From assembly GCF_016802725.1 (NCBI RefSeq), contig NC_052679.1, positions 248,001 to 312,000 of the forward strand: a DNA stretch of 64,000 nucleotides, written 5' to 3'. How positions within the stretch are numbered: position 1 is the first letter of the stretch; every line of letters begins with the position of its first letter. This document shows, piece after piece, positions 1 through 13,296 of this stretch. Under the pieces are notes generated by a model. That model did no database searches, was not told the origin of the DNA, and saw nothing but the letters and a program-made list of their open reading frames with translations. The DNA is from Solenopsis invicta. Taxonomy: Eukaryota > Arthropoda > Insecta > Hymenoptera > Formicidae. Made by a program: the position numbers and the translations under genes.

Positions 1-1603
1 CACACCGACATTACGTTGGCATTATGGCGTTTTGCTCGCGTTTAAGGCCATTTTAGCGTGTTCGACCAGAATCGTTGCACCAGACTCTGTGACAGATGAC
101 AATGCAAGTAATATGTATTGCAGCATTATCGAAAAATACCAAGTAAGTAAAAAAAATAATTTCTAAGCAAAACTTTGAATATAAAACGTATTGCCTGATT
201 TTGATGGAAATACAATTGAAAAATGCAATTGTAATAATAATTAATAATTAATTATTAAGAATTAAAAAAAATAATTATTAATAATTTTATTATATTTGAC
301 GGTAACTTTCAGGTATCGTGGTTTGCTACTGACCCATTTGTTTTAATTCAGTTGGTTAAAACGGATGTTTTAAACGGATTAAAGCAATATAACGTGTCGA
401 CATTAAAATTTGTTCTTACTAGCGGTTCTATTTTCCCGAAAGAACATCAAATGGCATTGAGAAAAAAATTACCACACGTTTTAATATGTAATGGTTATGG
501 TAAGTTGTTTTTAAATTAATTTAAAAAGTATTACTAACTACTCTTTTTTTCTTCGACTCAATTTCTGAACTACACATTAAAGATTAGTTAACTAGTTAAA
601 CAATAGAAATTAATATTTAAAACTGCACAGCAATAAATATGTTAAATTTCAAATTAAAATTTTTATAAAATTTAAGCAGACATTTTTTTATTTATTTACA
701 AGATTACGAAAAAATACGAAATCTTAATCTTACGCCATCTCCTTGATAATAATATGTAAGTATTAATATTTTGTGTCAGGATCTACCGATTCGGGAGGTG
801 AAATCACTGGCCAAAAAATAGACAGTAAACCAGGATCTGTTGGTCTTCCTACATATAATGTTCAAATAAAAGTGACGGATACAGAAACTGAAAAAGTCTT
901 AGGGGTTAACAAAGTTGGAGAAATACGCGTTAAAGCGCCATTTGTAATGAATGGCTACTATAAGAACCCTGAAGCAACTAAAAAAGCTTTCGATGCTGAC
1001 GGTTTGTAATTTGGAAACTCGATCGAAACTTTCAATTAGCGATACTAATGTACAGATGACCGGGAACTGCAATAGAGAGATAATAAATGGCCAAAATGCA
1101 AAACGTTTCAGGTTGGTTATGCACCGGCGATTTAGGATATTACGACGATGACGGAGAACTCTTCATCGTTGGTCGAATATCGGATTTCATTCTTTTTAGA
1201 TCAATCAATGTCTCGCCGGCGGAAATCGAAGCTGTTTTACAGAATCATCAAGCAGTGTTTCAAGCGGCAGTAATAGGAATGCCTCATGAAATTGATGAGC
1301 AACGTCCAATGGCTGTCGTTTCTGTAGTGCCAGGTAAAACGGTAGGTATTGCTATTACTTTCAATTATATTAAATGTCAAGCAAGTTAAACAATAACTTT
1401 CTTCACATTTATATTAGTAGGAAACGTTTCGTTCATTTATCAAATGTTTGCAGGTAACAGAGCAAGAGCTTATGGATTTAGTAGAAAAGAATCTGCCGGA
1501 TCACTGCAAACTTCGGGCGGGTGTCAAATTCATCGATAAACTTCCGCGTATAATCACTGGTAAAATCGCGAAACAAGAATTGCGAAAAATGTTTGTGAAT
1601 TAA
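1..1603 (+). CDS. Luciferin 4-monooxygenase-like / 4-coumarate--CoA ligase-like acyl-CoA synthetase (C-terminal exons, 5' end outside window)
   Basis: Five coding exons join in one frame: 2-142, 313-499, 780-1001, 1112-1341 and 1454-1603 (TAA at 1601-1603). All four introns are GT..AG, with donors gtaagt, gtaagt, gtttgt and gtaggt. The 309 visible residues are the C-terminal part of an ANL-superfamily adenylating enzyme; the family is usually about 540 residues. Visible motifs are NGYGSTDSGG (A5, residues about 107-116), GWLCTGDLGYY (A7, with the ribose-binding Asp at about 190), GRISD followed by NVSPAEIE (A8 region), and PRIITGKIAKQEL near the end, with the A10 lysine at about 297. The family activates a carboxylic acid with ATP to an acyl-AMP and then usually transfers it to CoA; the substrate cannot be told. 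Oddities: Asp replaces the usual Glu in the YG-x-T-E motif, the usual KYKG of A8 reads LFRS, and the C-terminus is FVN, not a peroxisomal SKL. The ATP-binding A3 loop must lie upstream of the window. Confidence 0.93.
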
Positions 1604-1830
1604 ATTGTGCTAAATTATACATATTATTGAAATACTTATGTAAGCATGTAAAACAACGTTTTACCAAAAATTATGGAACAAATTAAAAATAATATCCTCA
1701 ATGAATATAATAAAATAATAGAAAGAACATACAAACAATTTTATGCATATAAAATATGTTTTACAGATTTAATAATTTCGATGTAATCAATTAATCAAAC
1801 TTTTATATAAGTACTAATAAACAGAATAAA
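1604..1830 (+). other. Probable 3' UTR and polyadenylation signals of the acyl-CoA-synthetase-like gene
   Basis: AT-rich sequence directly after the stop codon. AATAAA hexamers lie at 1709-1714, 1816-1821 and 1825-1830. The true cleavage site cannot be fixed without transcripts. Confidence 0.5.
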
Positions 1831-2501
1831 TAAAAATATAAGTTGGTAATGCGTTAATTCTGCATGTGAATACTCAAATTGAATTGCGTTGCCATAAATT
1901 ATATTCAAATCGTAAATTCAACTCAAATCGAATTCCCGTCATGAACAATCCATAAGGCAATAGAAACGTGACAATTACGCAATCGGCATAAAGAATACTC
2001 CAATATTCCAATATATACAGAGAATAATTACGAATTATATCAAAGCACTATTAAAGCTTAGTGATAGAATCGCTATGTATGTAATAAAAATTAAGAGATT
2101 TACAACTCTAGAAAATCTTATATGATGTAATTGCTATTAAATAGGTTTATTGATTATTCCCTCGTATTTTTTTGTAAAGCTTTGCGATTGAACACGTTCT
2201 ATAAAGCCAGTCAAAATTCCTTAGTTGAGATTCCTCCTTTCGAATGGTTTGTCCATTAAAAGCAACATTTTGTATAGTTTCTCTTTTTCTGCTGTAAGAC
2301 TGATCTGCCTTGTGCGTCCTCTTTCATTTCCCTACCGTGAAACAGACACCGTTTTAATTAACCCTTTGAAACCCAGCACTTAAGCGAGTATAATGATAGT
2401 TTTTAATCTTTCTAAACTTTTTTCGAATATGTGAACTAGCAAATAATTATGAGTTATAAATTGTACTTTTTAATTGTCTGTTTAAATTACTATTCTGTCT
2501 C

Positions 2502-2552
2502 AGATAGATAGATAGATAGATAGATATAGAGAGAGAGAGAGAGAGAGAGAGG
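2502..2552. repeat. Compound microsatellite (GATA)n-(GA)n
   Basis: About six GATA units run from 2502 and pass directly into about thirteen GA units ending near 2552. Confidence 0.95.
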
Positions 2553-4616
2553 AAGGAATTTTCCAGTTTATTCAGTTATCATTACATCAAAAATTGATAT
2601 TATATCTTATTTAATCATAATAATTTTAAACAGATAGACAAATGTACGTCACGTCCGATGATATACGAGTACGTCTATACATCTATACACTATTATTCCA
2701 AGTATATTCTAAAATTAAATAATATACATACATAACATATGCAATTTGATTCACATATTTTTACAATTATGCATTTATAATTATAAAAATTATGAGATAT
2801 TATTTACAACTTTTTTCGTATGTAGATATTTAAAACGTTATTTAAATTAAATATTATATTTATGTATTAATACTTTTTCTAAATTTATCTAGATTTCTTT
2901 TTATTCTCTGTCGCAATGACACATAATTTTCAGAGAAACAATATTAACACATCAAAAATATGCTTGATCTAACATAATGTTCTAACAAACCGTTTTTGTA
3001 CTGCGTAGTAAAACAACGGAATTGTTCCGCTTCACTACTGACGTTTATTGCTTATACACAGAAAATCCGTCGCTTATCTGCATTGACTTAATAAAAATTC
3101 CAATTGAAAGACGAGTAAACAGATTAGAGCAATATAACGAACATGAATGACTGAGATCATAATCTTGTGATACCATTATGTCTATACTTTGATCATAAAA
3201 ACAAAACTAAAAAAAGCACGTTTTGATAAAATAACATAAATAAGTCGATAGTTTTTATATTAACCACATAATGTTTAATATAGAACTATTTTTAATAATA
3301 ATTCACCTAAGTGATAATTATAATTATTCGTGATACGTATTATTATTACTCAAATTATTCAACCAGATATATCAATTAAAAAAATTCTTTGAAGTCAAAC
3401 ATAATGTAATATATAATGTAATATATTATTTTAAGTGTTCATATAATAACTTTATATGAATTATGTAACTATAACGTTAGATAAAAGATATTATATCGTA
3501 ATGTCATTAAAATTATCAATATAATAAAAAAAATTTTCATTATTCTTCTTATAAGTAAATAAAATTAGAAATTCTATTCATCTATATTTACATTTATATC
3601 TTATCTGAGTATAAATATTGTAAAGTGTATTATTAAATATTATATTTAATATAATTATAAAATATTATATATTATTATATATAATCTTCAAAATCACGAT
3701 ATTACGATGTCGATAATGATCGTTATATGCAACGTAAAGGCATATAATCTGTAATGCTTCGTTTAAACAAGCTTCCTTTTATCTGTTCTATAAGCCCCCT
3801 CTCTTATCATCCTATTTTTCTTTCCACCTTTTCTCATTTATTCGTTCTTTTCATTCTCCTTCACAGTGCATAACACTCTACGGATTATCTATATTATTTA
3901 ATGGAATTAACGCTTTGATATATTTTCAGAGATTATGTGATGCTTTTGACACATCTTGTTTAGCTTCGCTAAAAATTAAGAAGAAATTTATAAAAGTTTA
4001 ATGTATCAAAAATCTCTGAAAAGTATATCCAGTAATACACGTCGCAAGTAGTGTCGTAAGATTGAATTATCAATTAAAACCAATATAACATCAATGACAT
4101 CCAATGGCTTGTCCTACATCGTTTATCGTCGCTTCTTTTTATAAAAGCAAGCTTCCTTTTTCCATTTACCGCGAGAGTTTGGATAGAGCGTCTTACAAGC
4201 CACGTAAAAACGCATCAGAGCAACAATACTTTCTCGGTTAGATGTGCATGTTTTTGCATTTCTCCAACGGAAAGAGTTACTTCCCGCTAATACCTCTCGG
4301 CGGCATGCATATTTATTATTCGAGAACCGAGAGATGGAGATTCGTCGTCTCTCTCAAATTTCAGCATTTCTATCCGTCCGATACCGCACGGTGTATTTTC
4401 TCTCACCTAACTTGACAATCGTAGAGTCGTGGTGAATTTTCAGAGTGCAACGATCTTTTATGGAAAGCTCGAGTCGCAATGAGTTTCAAGGATAGATCGG
4501 ATAATATGATCCGCTCGAACGGAGTAAACGCAATTGATTTTTAATTTGAATGTTTCTTCTACAAATACGCGTGCTCGTGGAAGGCAATATTTTTCACATC
4601 TTTGATGTGAAAATGA

Positions 4617-4620
<4 letters not shown>

Positions 4621-4666
<46 letters not shown>
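4621..4666. repeat. (GA)n microsatellite
   Basis: About 23 uninterrupted GA dinucleotides. On the minus strand they encode a run of alternating Ser-Leu in an otherwise meaningless frame. Confidence 0.95.
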
Positions 4667-4671
<5 letters not shown>

Positions 4672-6982
4672 TCGTTCCCGGAGAACTGAATTATCGCTCG
4701 TTTAATATAGTTTTTATCTGACACACGCGCTGCAGATATCAAGGCAGGCCCTTGCTTTCTCCTTGAATTATCTTTTTCGATTAAATTCTTTTATGACGTT
4801 CTTACGTGAGCGGGCGCGTTGTAAGAACTGTGAGCTGAAGGCGCGAAGGTTTTACAGAACATAACGGAGACGTAATGGAAACAGCTGGCAGAAGCTTACA
4901 GCGATTTCCATAAAATCGAGCCATTAAGAACCTGTACAGCTGCAAGCCCGCCAGAGAATAGCTAGGACGAGAAATCAATATTTCAAGAAATAGAAAACGT
5001 AAGATAATAACGCGCCAGTTTCTCGATTTAATATTGCGCATATAATTTTCTTTTTACACTGCCTACCACTAGAGAAATTTATTGCCATCTGACTATGAGC
5101 TTGATCTAAATTCCAATATCAACAAAACTTGAATCGCAAAAGAGCTGTGTATATAGCCTTGCTTTTTCTTTACCTTAAAAAGAAATATTTATTCAAGGTC
5201 CGACGACTCGCAGTCCGGTGCATGGTTTTTTCAAGAGTTTCGATGTAAATTTTCGCGTGCATGTGCAACTGTTAAGCAGAACAAAACAGACAAAAAAAAA
5301 TAAAATAAAAAATAAAAAAGCGAACAAGAAAGACAGAGATTGAAAGAGAGACGCAGCAATTGCATGCGCAAAATGTTTTTCAATAAATCTGCACATGCGT
5401 TAACGTGCACTCTTCATATCTTTGGCTCACTCTACCAAAGCACATTTTCGCTCTTTTATTGATACGCAAACGAACCAACCAGTTCAGTTTTCTCTTCTCT
5501 GTTTTTTCTCTTGTGCATACACGCAGAGGATACAGATATCCCGGACCAAACTACAGATGCAACACAGAAAATGCGACAGAATGTTTTATATGGCTAATAA
5601 AATATTTTCCTAATGTTTTAGAATTCTTTCTTACATTTTTCAAAACCAAACGTCGAAACAAATTTTTATTTTTCAATTATAAAAATAACAGAAAACAAAT
5701 ATAAAATATCTAATATATTATTTATTCTGAGAAGCATGACACAACAGATTTTATGAAATATTCATAAAAGATTCGTATGCGTGCACTTTTTCAAGCTATA
5801 CTTCTTTTTTTTTATAGATATATCCGCCAAAATAATTCATATCGAGCTATTAAAACGACGAACAAAAATAAAATCCGATAAATGCTTTATGTTGTGTATG
5901 ATTTCAAAAAATGCGTAATACTTTTTATACTCCATAAAGAATTTTGTTGTTCAAAGTTCAGTTTCTGGCTTTCCAATTGTTAAACATTCAAACTTCTTTT
6001 AATGTTGAGCACAACTGCTTCATTACGAAGTCAAAGAAAACTGGTAGTGTATCTTCATAATAAAAAAGAAAATATAAGTAGACGCGTTAATTAAAAGTAC
6101 AAACTTTACATTTTCACTTCTCTTAGAGATGCTATAAGCATGATAATAAAATGCAAATAGAATATTAAATGCACGGAACTTGTGATCAGCAACATCTAGA
6201 TAATTTAAAAAAAAGTGAAATCTACGAATGTTGAGATCACTTTGTACTATATTAATGCAAATTACCGGTATTTGTTAAAATATTTGGTCTTAAAGAAATG
6301 TAAGCAATTTCAATAAAACTTTTTATAAAAAAACTGTTTGAAATTTGTTAGAAACACAATTTTAAAAAATTTATAACCAAAAAAGAGATTTTTTTTAGTA
6401 ACTTATGTGAATTAAAATTTTTCGTTATAATTTAGACTATTACAAACTAGTTTTACTGTTACAGTCAGAGTAGGAAAGCGGACAAAAATTGGAGAAACAA
6501 AAAATATACATTATCGTTGCGAGCGCACGCGAAATTGAACGTTCGAAATACTTTTGTTGTTGGAACCTTCATAGAAAATCCACAAGTGTATGTGCAATGA
6601 ATCAAAGCTTGGTTCTCCCATTCGCACGCGCCCAAACGGCAATTTCGACTTGGAACTTGGGCAGAACCCTTCGCGGCATTAAATTGGATTATTCGTTTAT
6701 CGAAATCTCCAGAATCGTAAACCTTTCGGCAGAATCCGTTTCCTAGAGTCCACGGAACCGAAAAAGGTAAGACGATGTGTTATAAAAAAATCCGTGGTCA
6801 CACCTTCTCATATTTCTGGTCTATAAACATTTTAGTATTTTTTGCAATCATGACTGCCGTATAAGTTTTATCCCAGAACATTTTTCCGTTTTTCTCTGAT
6901 AAAATCGTATAATTTTTAAATCCGCTATCGATCCGTAGCAGGTAAAGCAATACAGTAATTACAATTTAATTGATAACTAATC

Positions 6983-7035
6983 TTAATATGTCATGCATTA
7001 TAAATGATTTAAATTTATAATGCATGAGATATTAA
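6983..7035. repeat. Inverted repeat hairpin, 22-bp arms
   Basis: Arms 6983-7004 and 7014-7035 are reverse complements with one mismatch, around a 9-nt loop; the inner 14 bp (TCATGCATTATAAA) are perfect. It could be the core of a small palindromic MITE. Confidence 0.75.
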
Positions 7036-7206
7036 TAAATATTAATTACCTGTTACGTACATCTTATCACACATCTAATATTAAAATAGCTTCATTATTC
7101 AATAATATCATTGTACAAATTTTCTGATGTGTCAATGTTATTTATCATTTTTAATCGATAAGATTTATCAAGCGTCACTTTACGCAACCATCTTTCAATT
7201 ACTACA

Positions 7207-7254
7207 ACATATAATCTGGTTTATATCATTTTAAATATAAACCAGATTATATGT
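7207..7254. repeat. Perfect 20-bp inverted repeat hairpin
   Basis: Arms 7207-7226 and 7235-7254 (beginning ACATATAATCTGG) are exact reverse complements separated by the 8-nt loop cattttaa. It lies about 170 bp after the hairpin at 6983-7035. Confidence 0.85.
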
Positions 7255-10102
7255 CGCAATAATTGTCACGACTGTAAAGTTCTCAATTTCAAAGTATATA
7301 CGGATCCCCAACAAACTAAACATTAGTTGTTAAATATTCATCGGATTCCATCTACGATGCCATTATAATACAGTTTTAGCTAATTCAGCTCGTTATCGTC
7401 GGGAACCAGTTCGAAGTAATTCCGGCTTAGCGTACCAAGATGACTTCGCCGGTTATTGCAACTCCAAAGTCTGGGAAAGACGCGAGACATTTATGTCCGC
7501 ATCGGCAAAGTGAAAAAAAAAAAAAAAATAAACGAATAAAGATTGAAATATATCTTGTCTCTAATTAATTCGTCTTGTTTGTTACGATTCATTCATGTGA
7601 AATTAACAATGGCTTCCATGGCGCAGCGGCCAAAGTTATGAAAGTACTTTTGGTCCGGTAATATTATGGACTTAAATTTTCGATGAGATTCCCGTAATAA
7701 CCCGGGAATATATTTTGACGACATTGTGGAATTACGAAGCAAGATTTCCGCCCGTGATTATCCGGTGTATGCGGATTTAATCTTACATTTATTAACCTAT
7801 ATAAAGCTAGCGTCTTAGCCTCAGAATTCGGATAATTAATAGAGCGTTTTATTCCAGTCTCAGAGTTTCTAAAATATATGGAAAAAAATCCTAATCATAA
7901 TAATTAAATGTGAGATATAGAGTTTAAAATATAATGACCCAACTTCACGCAAATGAAAATTAGCAACTCTTTAATCTTTATCGTTATTGTTTTATTTCAT
8001 TGTTTGTTTTCATATCGCAATTATATTTTTTCTGTGGAAAGAACGTATGATCGAATGTAACGTTCGTATGTAACATTTTGAGGCAAAAGCCAAATTCATG
8101 AGCATAATATTCACTCGCGATTTATGCAAGTTTCATAAAGCCTACTAGGATCTCTTTGATTTGTGGTGATCTATGTATATTATAATTTATACGTAAATGG
8201 TTTAAATTATCAACTGCATATTGCCGATGATGTTAATAAAATTAAAGTTTAAATGTAGCTTTGCTGAGAATTCGCGGACAAAAAGCATCTTCTGAAAAAT
8301 ACTTGTCCGGTAAGGACCATTTGCGCTACAGCATACGTAATGCAAAGACTCAATTAGATTCAAAGTATCATATTAAAGAACGATTCACACAAAATCTACA
8401 AAGAGCCGCACAAGCTCTACACGTGGCTTTCTGCATCGCTGATGCATTTGGTCTAATGCAAGTGGCTGAATGTAACTCCGGCAAATTATGAATGTTTCGT
8501 ATCCCTTTGCACAGTTAAGCCTCGACTATGATTAGGATCAAACTCTTGCATTCATAGTACTTCAGAGCACGTTTATATAGGTTACGCCAAACCCGATATT
8601 CCGTAACCTAGACATTCTCTACCCAAAGTTTAAAGCTGATGTTTTCATAGCAAGAAATATATTAGGAGCTCGTGGTGCGTGTTAATTTGTAATAGTAAAT
8701 ATCTTGAAAACATATTTGCAATTTTATGAAAGTAACGCAAAAAAATCAATTTCCTTAGAGAACAAATTTCGTTATCAAGAGAAAGTTAATTAAGTTTATA
8801 ATCACACGTCGAAGAAACAATAAATGTGCACACATTGAAGGAATATATGTAGCAACACAGTTTATATTAAATTTATATAGATAAGTCGTGTTATTATATT
8901 GTATTAGCAGATGATTCAATATCAATAAATAATGTGAATATCGAGTTTTCGACATAAATGGAATCGCGATTGAACATTACGAAGCTCGGAAGGAAATGAG
9001 GCGCCGCGAGTGGCATGGCCTATAACTGTGCTTGATCGATGACTGCATTACGGCTTGGTCCTTTGGTACACGAAGCACTTGCGCGTCACAGATTGCCTAA
9101 TCTCTCATTGCGAATTCGCGCCTCTCGTGACTAATGCTGGTAGCCAATTCTGTTTCGTGAAATCGCGGCTAATTACGATTTTACGACGCGGCCAGATATA
9201 TTACTATGCCGCGCAGGTGGATTTCGTTAGGTGCCGGACAAACGGAATATTAATCGGAAATACGTGCTTCCGTCCAGCATCACAAGGCGCACCTCGTGCT
9301 TTGGCGTTTAACGGCCTACTAATAAATCTCGTTTCATCTCGATACGGACAATTGAGGCGATTGCATCGAGTTTGGATAGTTTCGTAGAATACCTGAATGT
9401 ACAAATATATACGGGACAGCAATAGTATATAATACAGGACAAATAATTTAGAACAACTATAATAATTTATTTTAAAGTTTCGATGCCACAATATTCGATA
9501 TTATTAATATTTTTAAAATATTCTAAAAAAAACATACAGAAAAATCGTCAATATCGACATACGTTTCTTAAAGTAATAGTTCCTTATTTCTCGAAAATTA
9601 AACTACATTGTACGTTATTGATACTGTGATAAAAATATATGTTTAAATAAATAAAGAAGTAAAAACCCATCATTTATATATTCATAGTACTAAAAACACA
9701 AAAAGCAAGAATAATATTTGAATATTTTCTTTTGCAAATTATGTAATTTAAACAAGGATAACTATAATTCATAATATTAGCTCACTTTACACGTTTGTAG
9801 AGTTTTAAAACTGTTTTATTTGTATTTTTTTTATTCTTATTTTTTTCATAATGCAGTTATAGATGTAAAATCGGGTTGCAAACGTAAACTGACACGCATA
9901 GATAAGACGATAGATGATAAAATTCATATAAGATAAAATAAAAGGAACTGTATTATGAGATCTATCTGTTAAATTATTATAATTTAATCTAATCTTTATA
10001 TATTATCGCGCTATATGTTACGTTTGCCGCACAATATAAAGTATTTGTATAAATAGACAATATTTCACATTCAAGTGAAAAACTTTTAGGAATCCTTATA
10101 TA
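7255..10102. other. No gene recognised; mixed AT-rich and GC-richer noncoding stretch
   Basis: Contains an A16 run at 7513-7528 and a small 9-bp stem (taggttacg, arms 8578-8586 and 8602-8610). A GC-richer island at about 8990-9390 holds overlapping short frames on both strands with no recognisable domain. Nothing here supports a gene. Confidence 0.5.
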
Positions 10103-10112
10103 CATTAACTTA

Positions 10113-10482
10113 TGTGTGTGAAGTTGGCGTATCATTTCGTGGAAACTCACAAAATATTGAGAGTTTTGACTTCACTTACAATAATTTTATAGTTCCTAAT
10201 AGATAATATCTAAGCATACCTTCAGAACTGGAGAAAAAATATTTTTTTTTGTACACGGAACTCTCGATAACTCTAAAAACATAATTATTTTACGATAATT
10301 TTAAATAAAAATTAAATAAACTATGTTAAACGTCAGAACTCTTTCCAAAGCTCATCTAGAATTATTGTTTTATCTATTAAGAACTATAGAACTATATATT
10401 TACAATAGATCTAGATAAATATAGACAGAACTCTCAATATTTTGTGAGTTTCCACGAAATGATACACCAACGTCACACATAC
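10113..10482. mobile_element. Non-autonomous inverted-repeat transposon (MITE, MULE-like by target duplication length)
   Basis: A 370-bp element with terminal inverted repeats of about 55 bp (10113-10169 and 10428-10482). The arms differ by a small indel and a few substitutions and share GTATCATTTCGTGGAAAC. It is flanked by the exact 10-bp direct duplication CATTAACTTA at 10103-10112 and 10483-10492. The interior is AT-rich and noncoding. Target duplications of 9-10 bp are typical of Mutator-like elements; that family assignment is inference. Confidence 0.8.
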
Positions 10483-10492
10483 CATTAACTTA

Positions 10493-12574
10493 CAAGCATT
10501 TTGTATATGATTTACGTAAAAGCAAAAGAAAAGGTTAAGATAATATTTCTATATTAATTTTTGGATTTATTTTGTTAAATTATTTTTATCTTACAAGAAA
10601 TTTAATTGTTGTAAAATTCGAGACTGCAAATATTATAAAAACAGCGATATCATCTTATAGGAGATACGAGTAATTTAAATTTATTTCAAAGTTTTATTTT
10701 TAATTATTGTTTAAGACTTTAAGAAATAAGATCCCTAAAGTTGTATACTGATATTGGTGATACTGGTTCCCTATATGTATATTATAATTACTTTAATTTA
10801 ATTTTTCTTTTCAAAAGTTATTAATAAATGACAGACGAAACGATATAACTTTCCAATATAAAAAATAAAATTTAAGAAAATTAATACCACGACAAATTCA
10901 CAACATACGTAACTGTTGATATATCAACTGTCAGTGATATTAAGCTATACGCTACACGAAAAATCCAATGTATATAATTGAGACGACCATAAATTATATT
11001 TTATTTCCTTTACACTGTTTCATACCTTGAAAGGTTCTACGCAGTTGTAACAGTAATATACACCATCAGTATTTTCTTCCTCGATTCCTGATGTAACGAG
11101 GTAATGGATCCTCCCGCGAGACACCGAGTGTCCTTGTCGAGGAGCAAAATTTATGATTGGATCGCACTCCCGAAGCACGGGGAACGTAGCGTGTGTTTAT
11201 CCGTCGCGGACGCTGGTAAGTCTAATGGGGTGTAAAAGGGCCGAAGGTGTATATATGGCGAATGGACGAATGGGTCAACGAGCCGTGTACCGAAGGAGAA
11301 ACAGGGCGAGAAAATGTGCTGGAGCGAGCGAGGAAAAAGCGCCAGTGCACCAATCAAATAAATCACTCGCACTGCTACCTGGCCTTCCTCGCGGCTTTTT
11401 CTCTCTACGCATTTTCCGCCGCGCGTCTCTTTCCGCCCGCACGATGTAAATTACGACGTAAACTTTGGTTCCCCGAGAAACTGTACCCAGCAGGACCGAT
11501 TTTCCCCGTAATTGCATTTCCATTCTCGCGATAATTACTTTGCTCCGTAATCAGAGCCGGTAAAAGGGCAAGCGGATACCTTCAGCGCGTTCGAAAAAGT
11601 GCGTGAGCGACCAACCGTTTTCATCTCCCAAGTAAATAGCAAGAAGATTATAAAAAGTTTAAAGCACACGCAAAAGCTAGTCTAAGCAAATCTAAAAGTC
11701 TGCAAATTTTAATCTTTCGCAACGATGTCCGAAGCCATTACCGTTCCTAACTGCATTAATCGGAACTGCTGGGTGGTAACTTTTTATTTCGCTTCTTCGA
11801 GAAGGATACGCGGATGTTATGTCAGGGGCAGCGGTCTTGATGAAATTAATTACAGGCTGCCCGCTATACAGAACATGGAAATAAACTTACTCGATGTTGT
11901 TAACGGATTGTTTTGCGCAACCAGGAATAGCTTAAAAAAATCTTTTGCACACGAAAGTAATGTACCGATTTCTACATTACATTAAGAAACCGCCGATGTA
12001 CAATTTCTAATGGGTTACTCAAATTAAATACAAAATACTAAAAGATTTCTTATAAAAAAAACATCAAGGTAATTTTATAGTTCAAGTATAACCGAAATTT
12101 CTGATTATAGAATTCATTAACTTGCATTCGTAAAGCTTAAGTAAATAGACAATTAAAATTCGAATGGCATTTAAATCTTGGAAGAGAGCGCCGACAATTA
12201 TCATTGCAATTCAAATCGCGTTACAAAAGCCAATTTCCATGAATTCCGAGACAAGCTTTTGTACTGCTTTAACTGGTTCTACATGGTCACACGGTCCGAT
12301 TTAAAAGTCCATTAAGAATCATTAGATACACTGACCATTTCAAAAAGAAAAGAAGAAATGTAAAAAATTTTTACGAGAATTTATCGTATTTATCACGTAA
12401 CAATCTTCCTTTTATAAAAGCTCCTTTTTTTAAATTAAGGAGAATAAACAAAAAAAAAGAGCTTTAGCTCCGCTCTTCTGTTTTGTTCTGCTCCATCTAT
12501 GATATATTGAACACACACGTATATAAATCTCGTTCTTATTATTAATTTTATTATTATTTCTAAATGATTAATAT
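10493..12574. other. No gene recognised; GC-rich island at about 11100-11540
   Basis: Mainly AT-rich. The island at 11100-11540 has overlapping open frames on both strands, none with a recognisable domain or consistent splice context. A second GC-richer patch lies at about 11720-11900. Nothing else seen. Confidence 0.5.
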
Positions 12575-13296
12575 TAGAGTCAGGAAAGTTATGTTTTTAA
12601 AAGTAACTTGTTAACGTTATCAAGTTGAAAAAGTAAAAAACTATTAGTTATCAAGTTAATAGTTTTAAAAACTAATGAAACTCATTATTGTTATCGTTAC
12701 TTAAAAAGTAACGATTCGTTAGTTTTTTCATTATTTTTTAACAAAATCAAATTAAATAAAAAAACTTTTCTAATAATTTTTTGCTAAAATATTAATAAAA
12801 ATAATATTATTTTGTATTTTAAATTCATAAGACCATACAAAATTTAAAGAAAAAGATTAAAAAATGTTTAAAAATTTTAAAATGTAAATAAAAAATTTCG
12901 ATTTTTATTATGAATATAGCAAAATTTCCTTTTCCTTAAACTTCCAATTTTGCATTTAACAATTATAACATGATAATATCAAACTCAAAATTGTTCTTGA
13001 AATTTATGTAGCAATAAAATTATTTTATAAGATCTCCAAACTATACTTAAAACGATTTTAAAATACAATAATTAACTATCAATATCAGCTAAAGATTGCA
13101 GATTGAACACATACACAACTTGTCACAAAAAAAAGGTTTAAAGTGTTAAAAGTTACAATAAAAATAACTGTTAAATTCGTTACTGAAAAAATGTAACTAT
13201 GTTAAAGTTAGAAAACAAAAACGAAACATAACATCGTTATCAATTTTTTACTAAAAAAAATAACTATAATAATAACACATTACTTCCAACTCTGAC
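12575..13296. mobile_element. Candidate degenerate hAT-like MITE
   Basis: The left end AGAGTCAGGAAAGTTATG and the reverse complement of the right end, CAGAGTTGGAAGTAATG, are similar in inverted orientation over about 20 bp. The interior is AT-rich with many TAACG/CGTTA motifs. CAGAG-type ends recall hAT elements, but no 8-bp target duplication is visible, so boundaries and family are tentative. Confidence 0.3.

Larger units (their letters stand above)
1831..6982. other. No gene recognised; AT-rich noncoding stretch
   Basis: Mostly very AT-rich DNA with stop codons in all frames. It contains two microsatellites, listed separately. A modest GC-richer patch at about 4150-5050 and another at about 6480-6760 carry only short frames with no recognisable domain. 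A poly-purine A/T run (aaaataaaat-like) lies near 5290-5320. Confidence 0.55.

Noticed and set aside
8261..8491. 76-codon frame with fairly ordinary amino-acid composition
   Set aside because: No domain recognised, no convincing splice sites around it and AT-rich flanks; kept out for lack of support.
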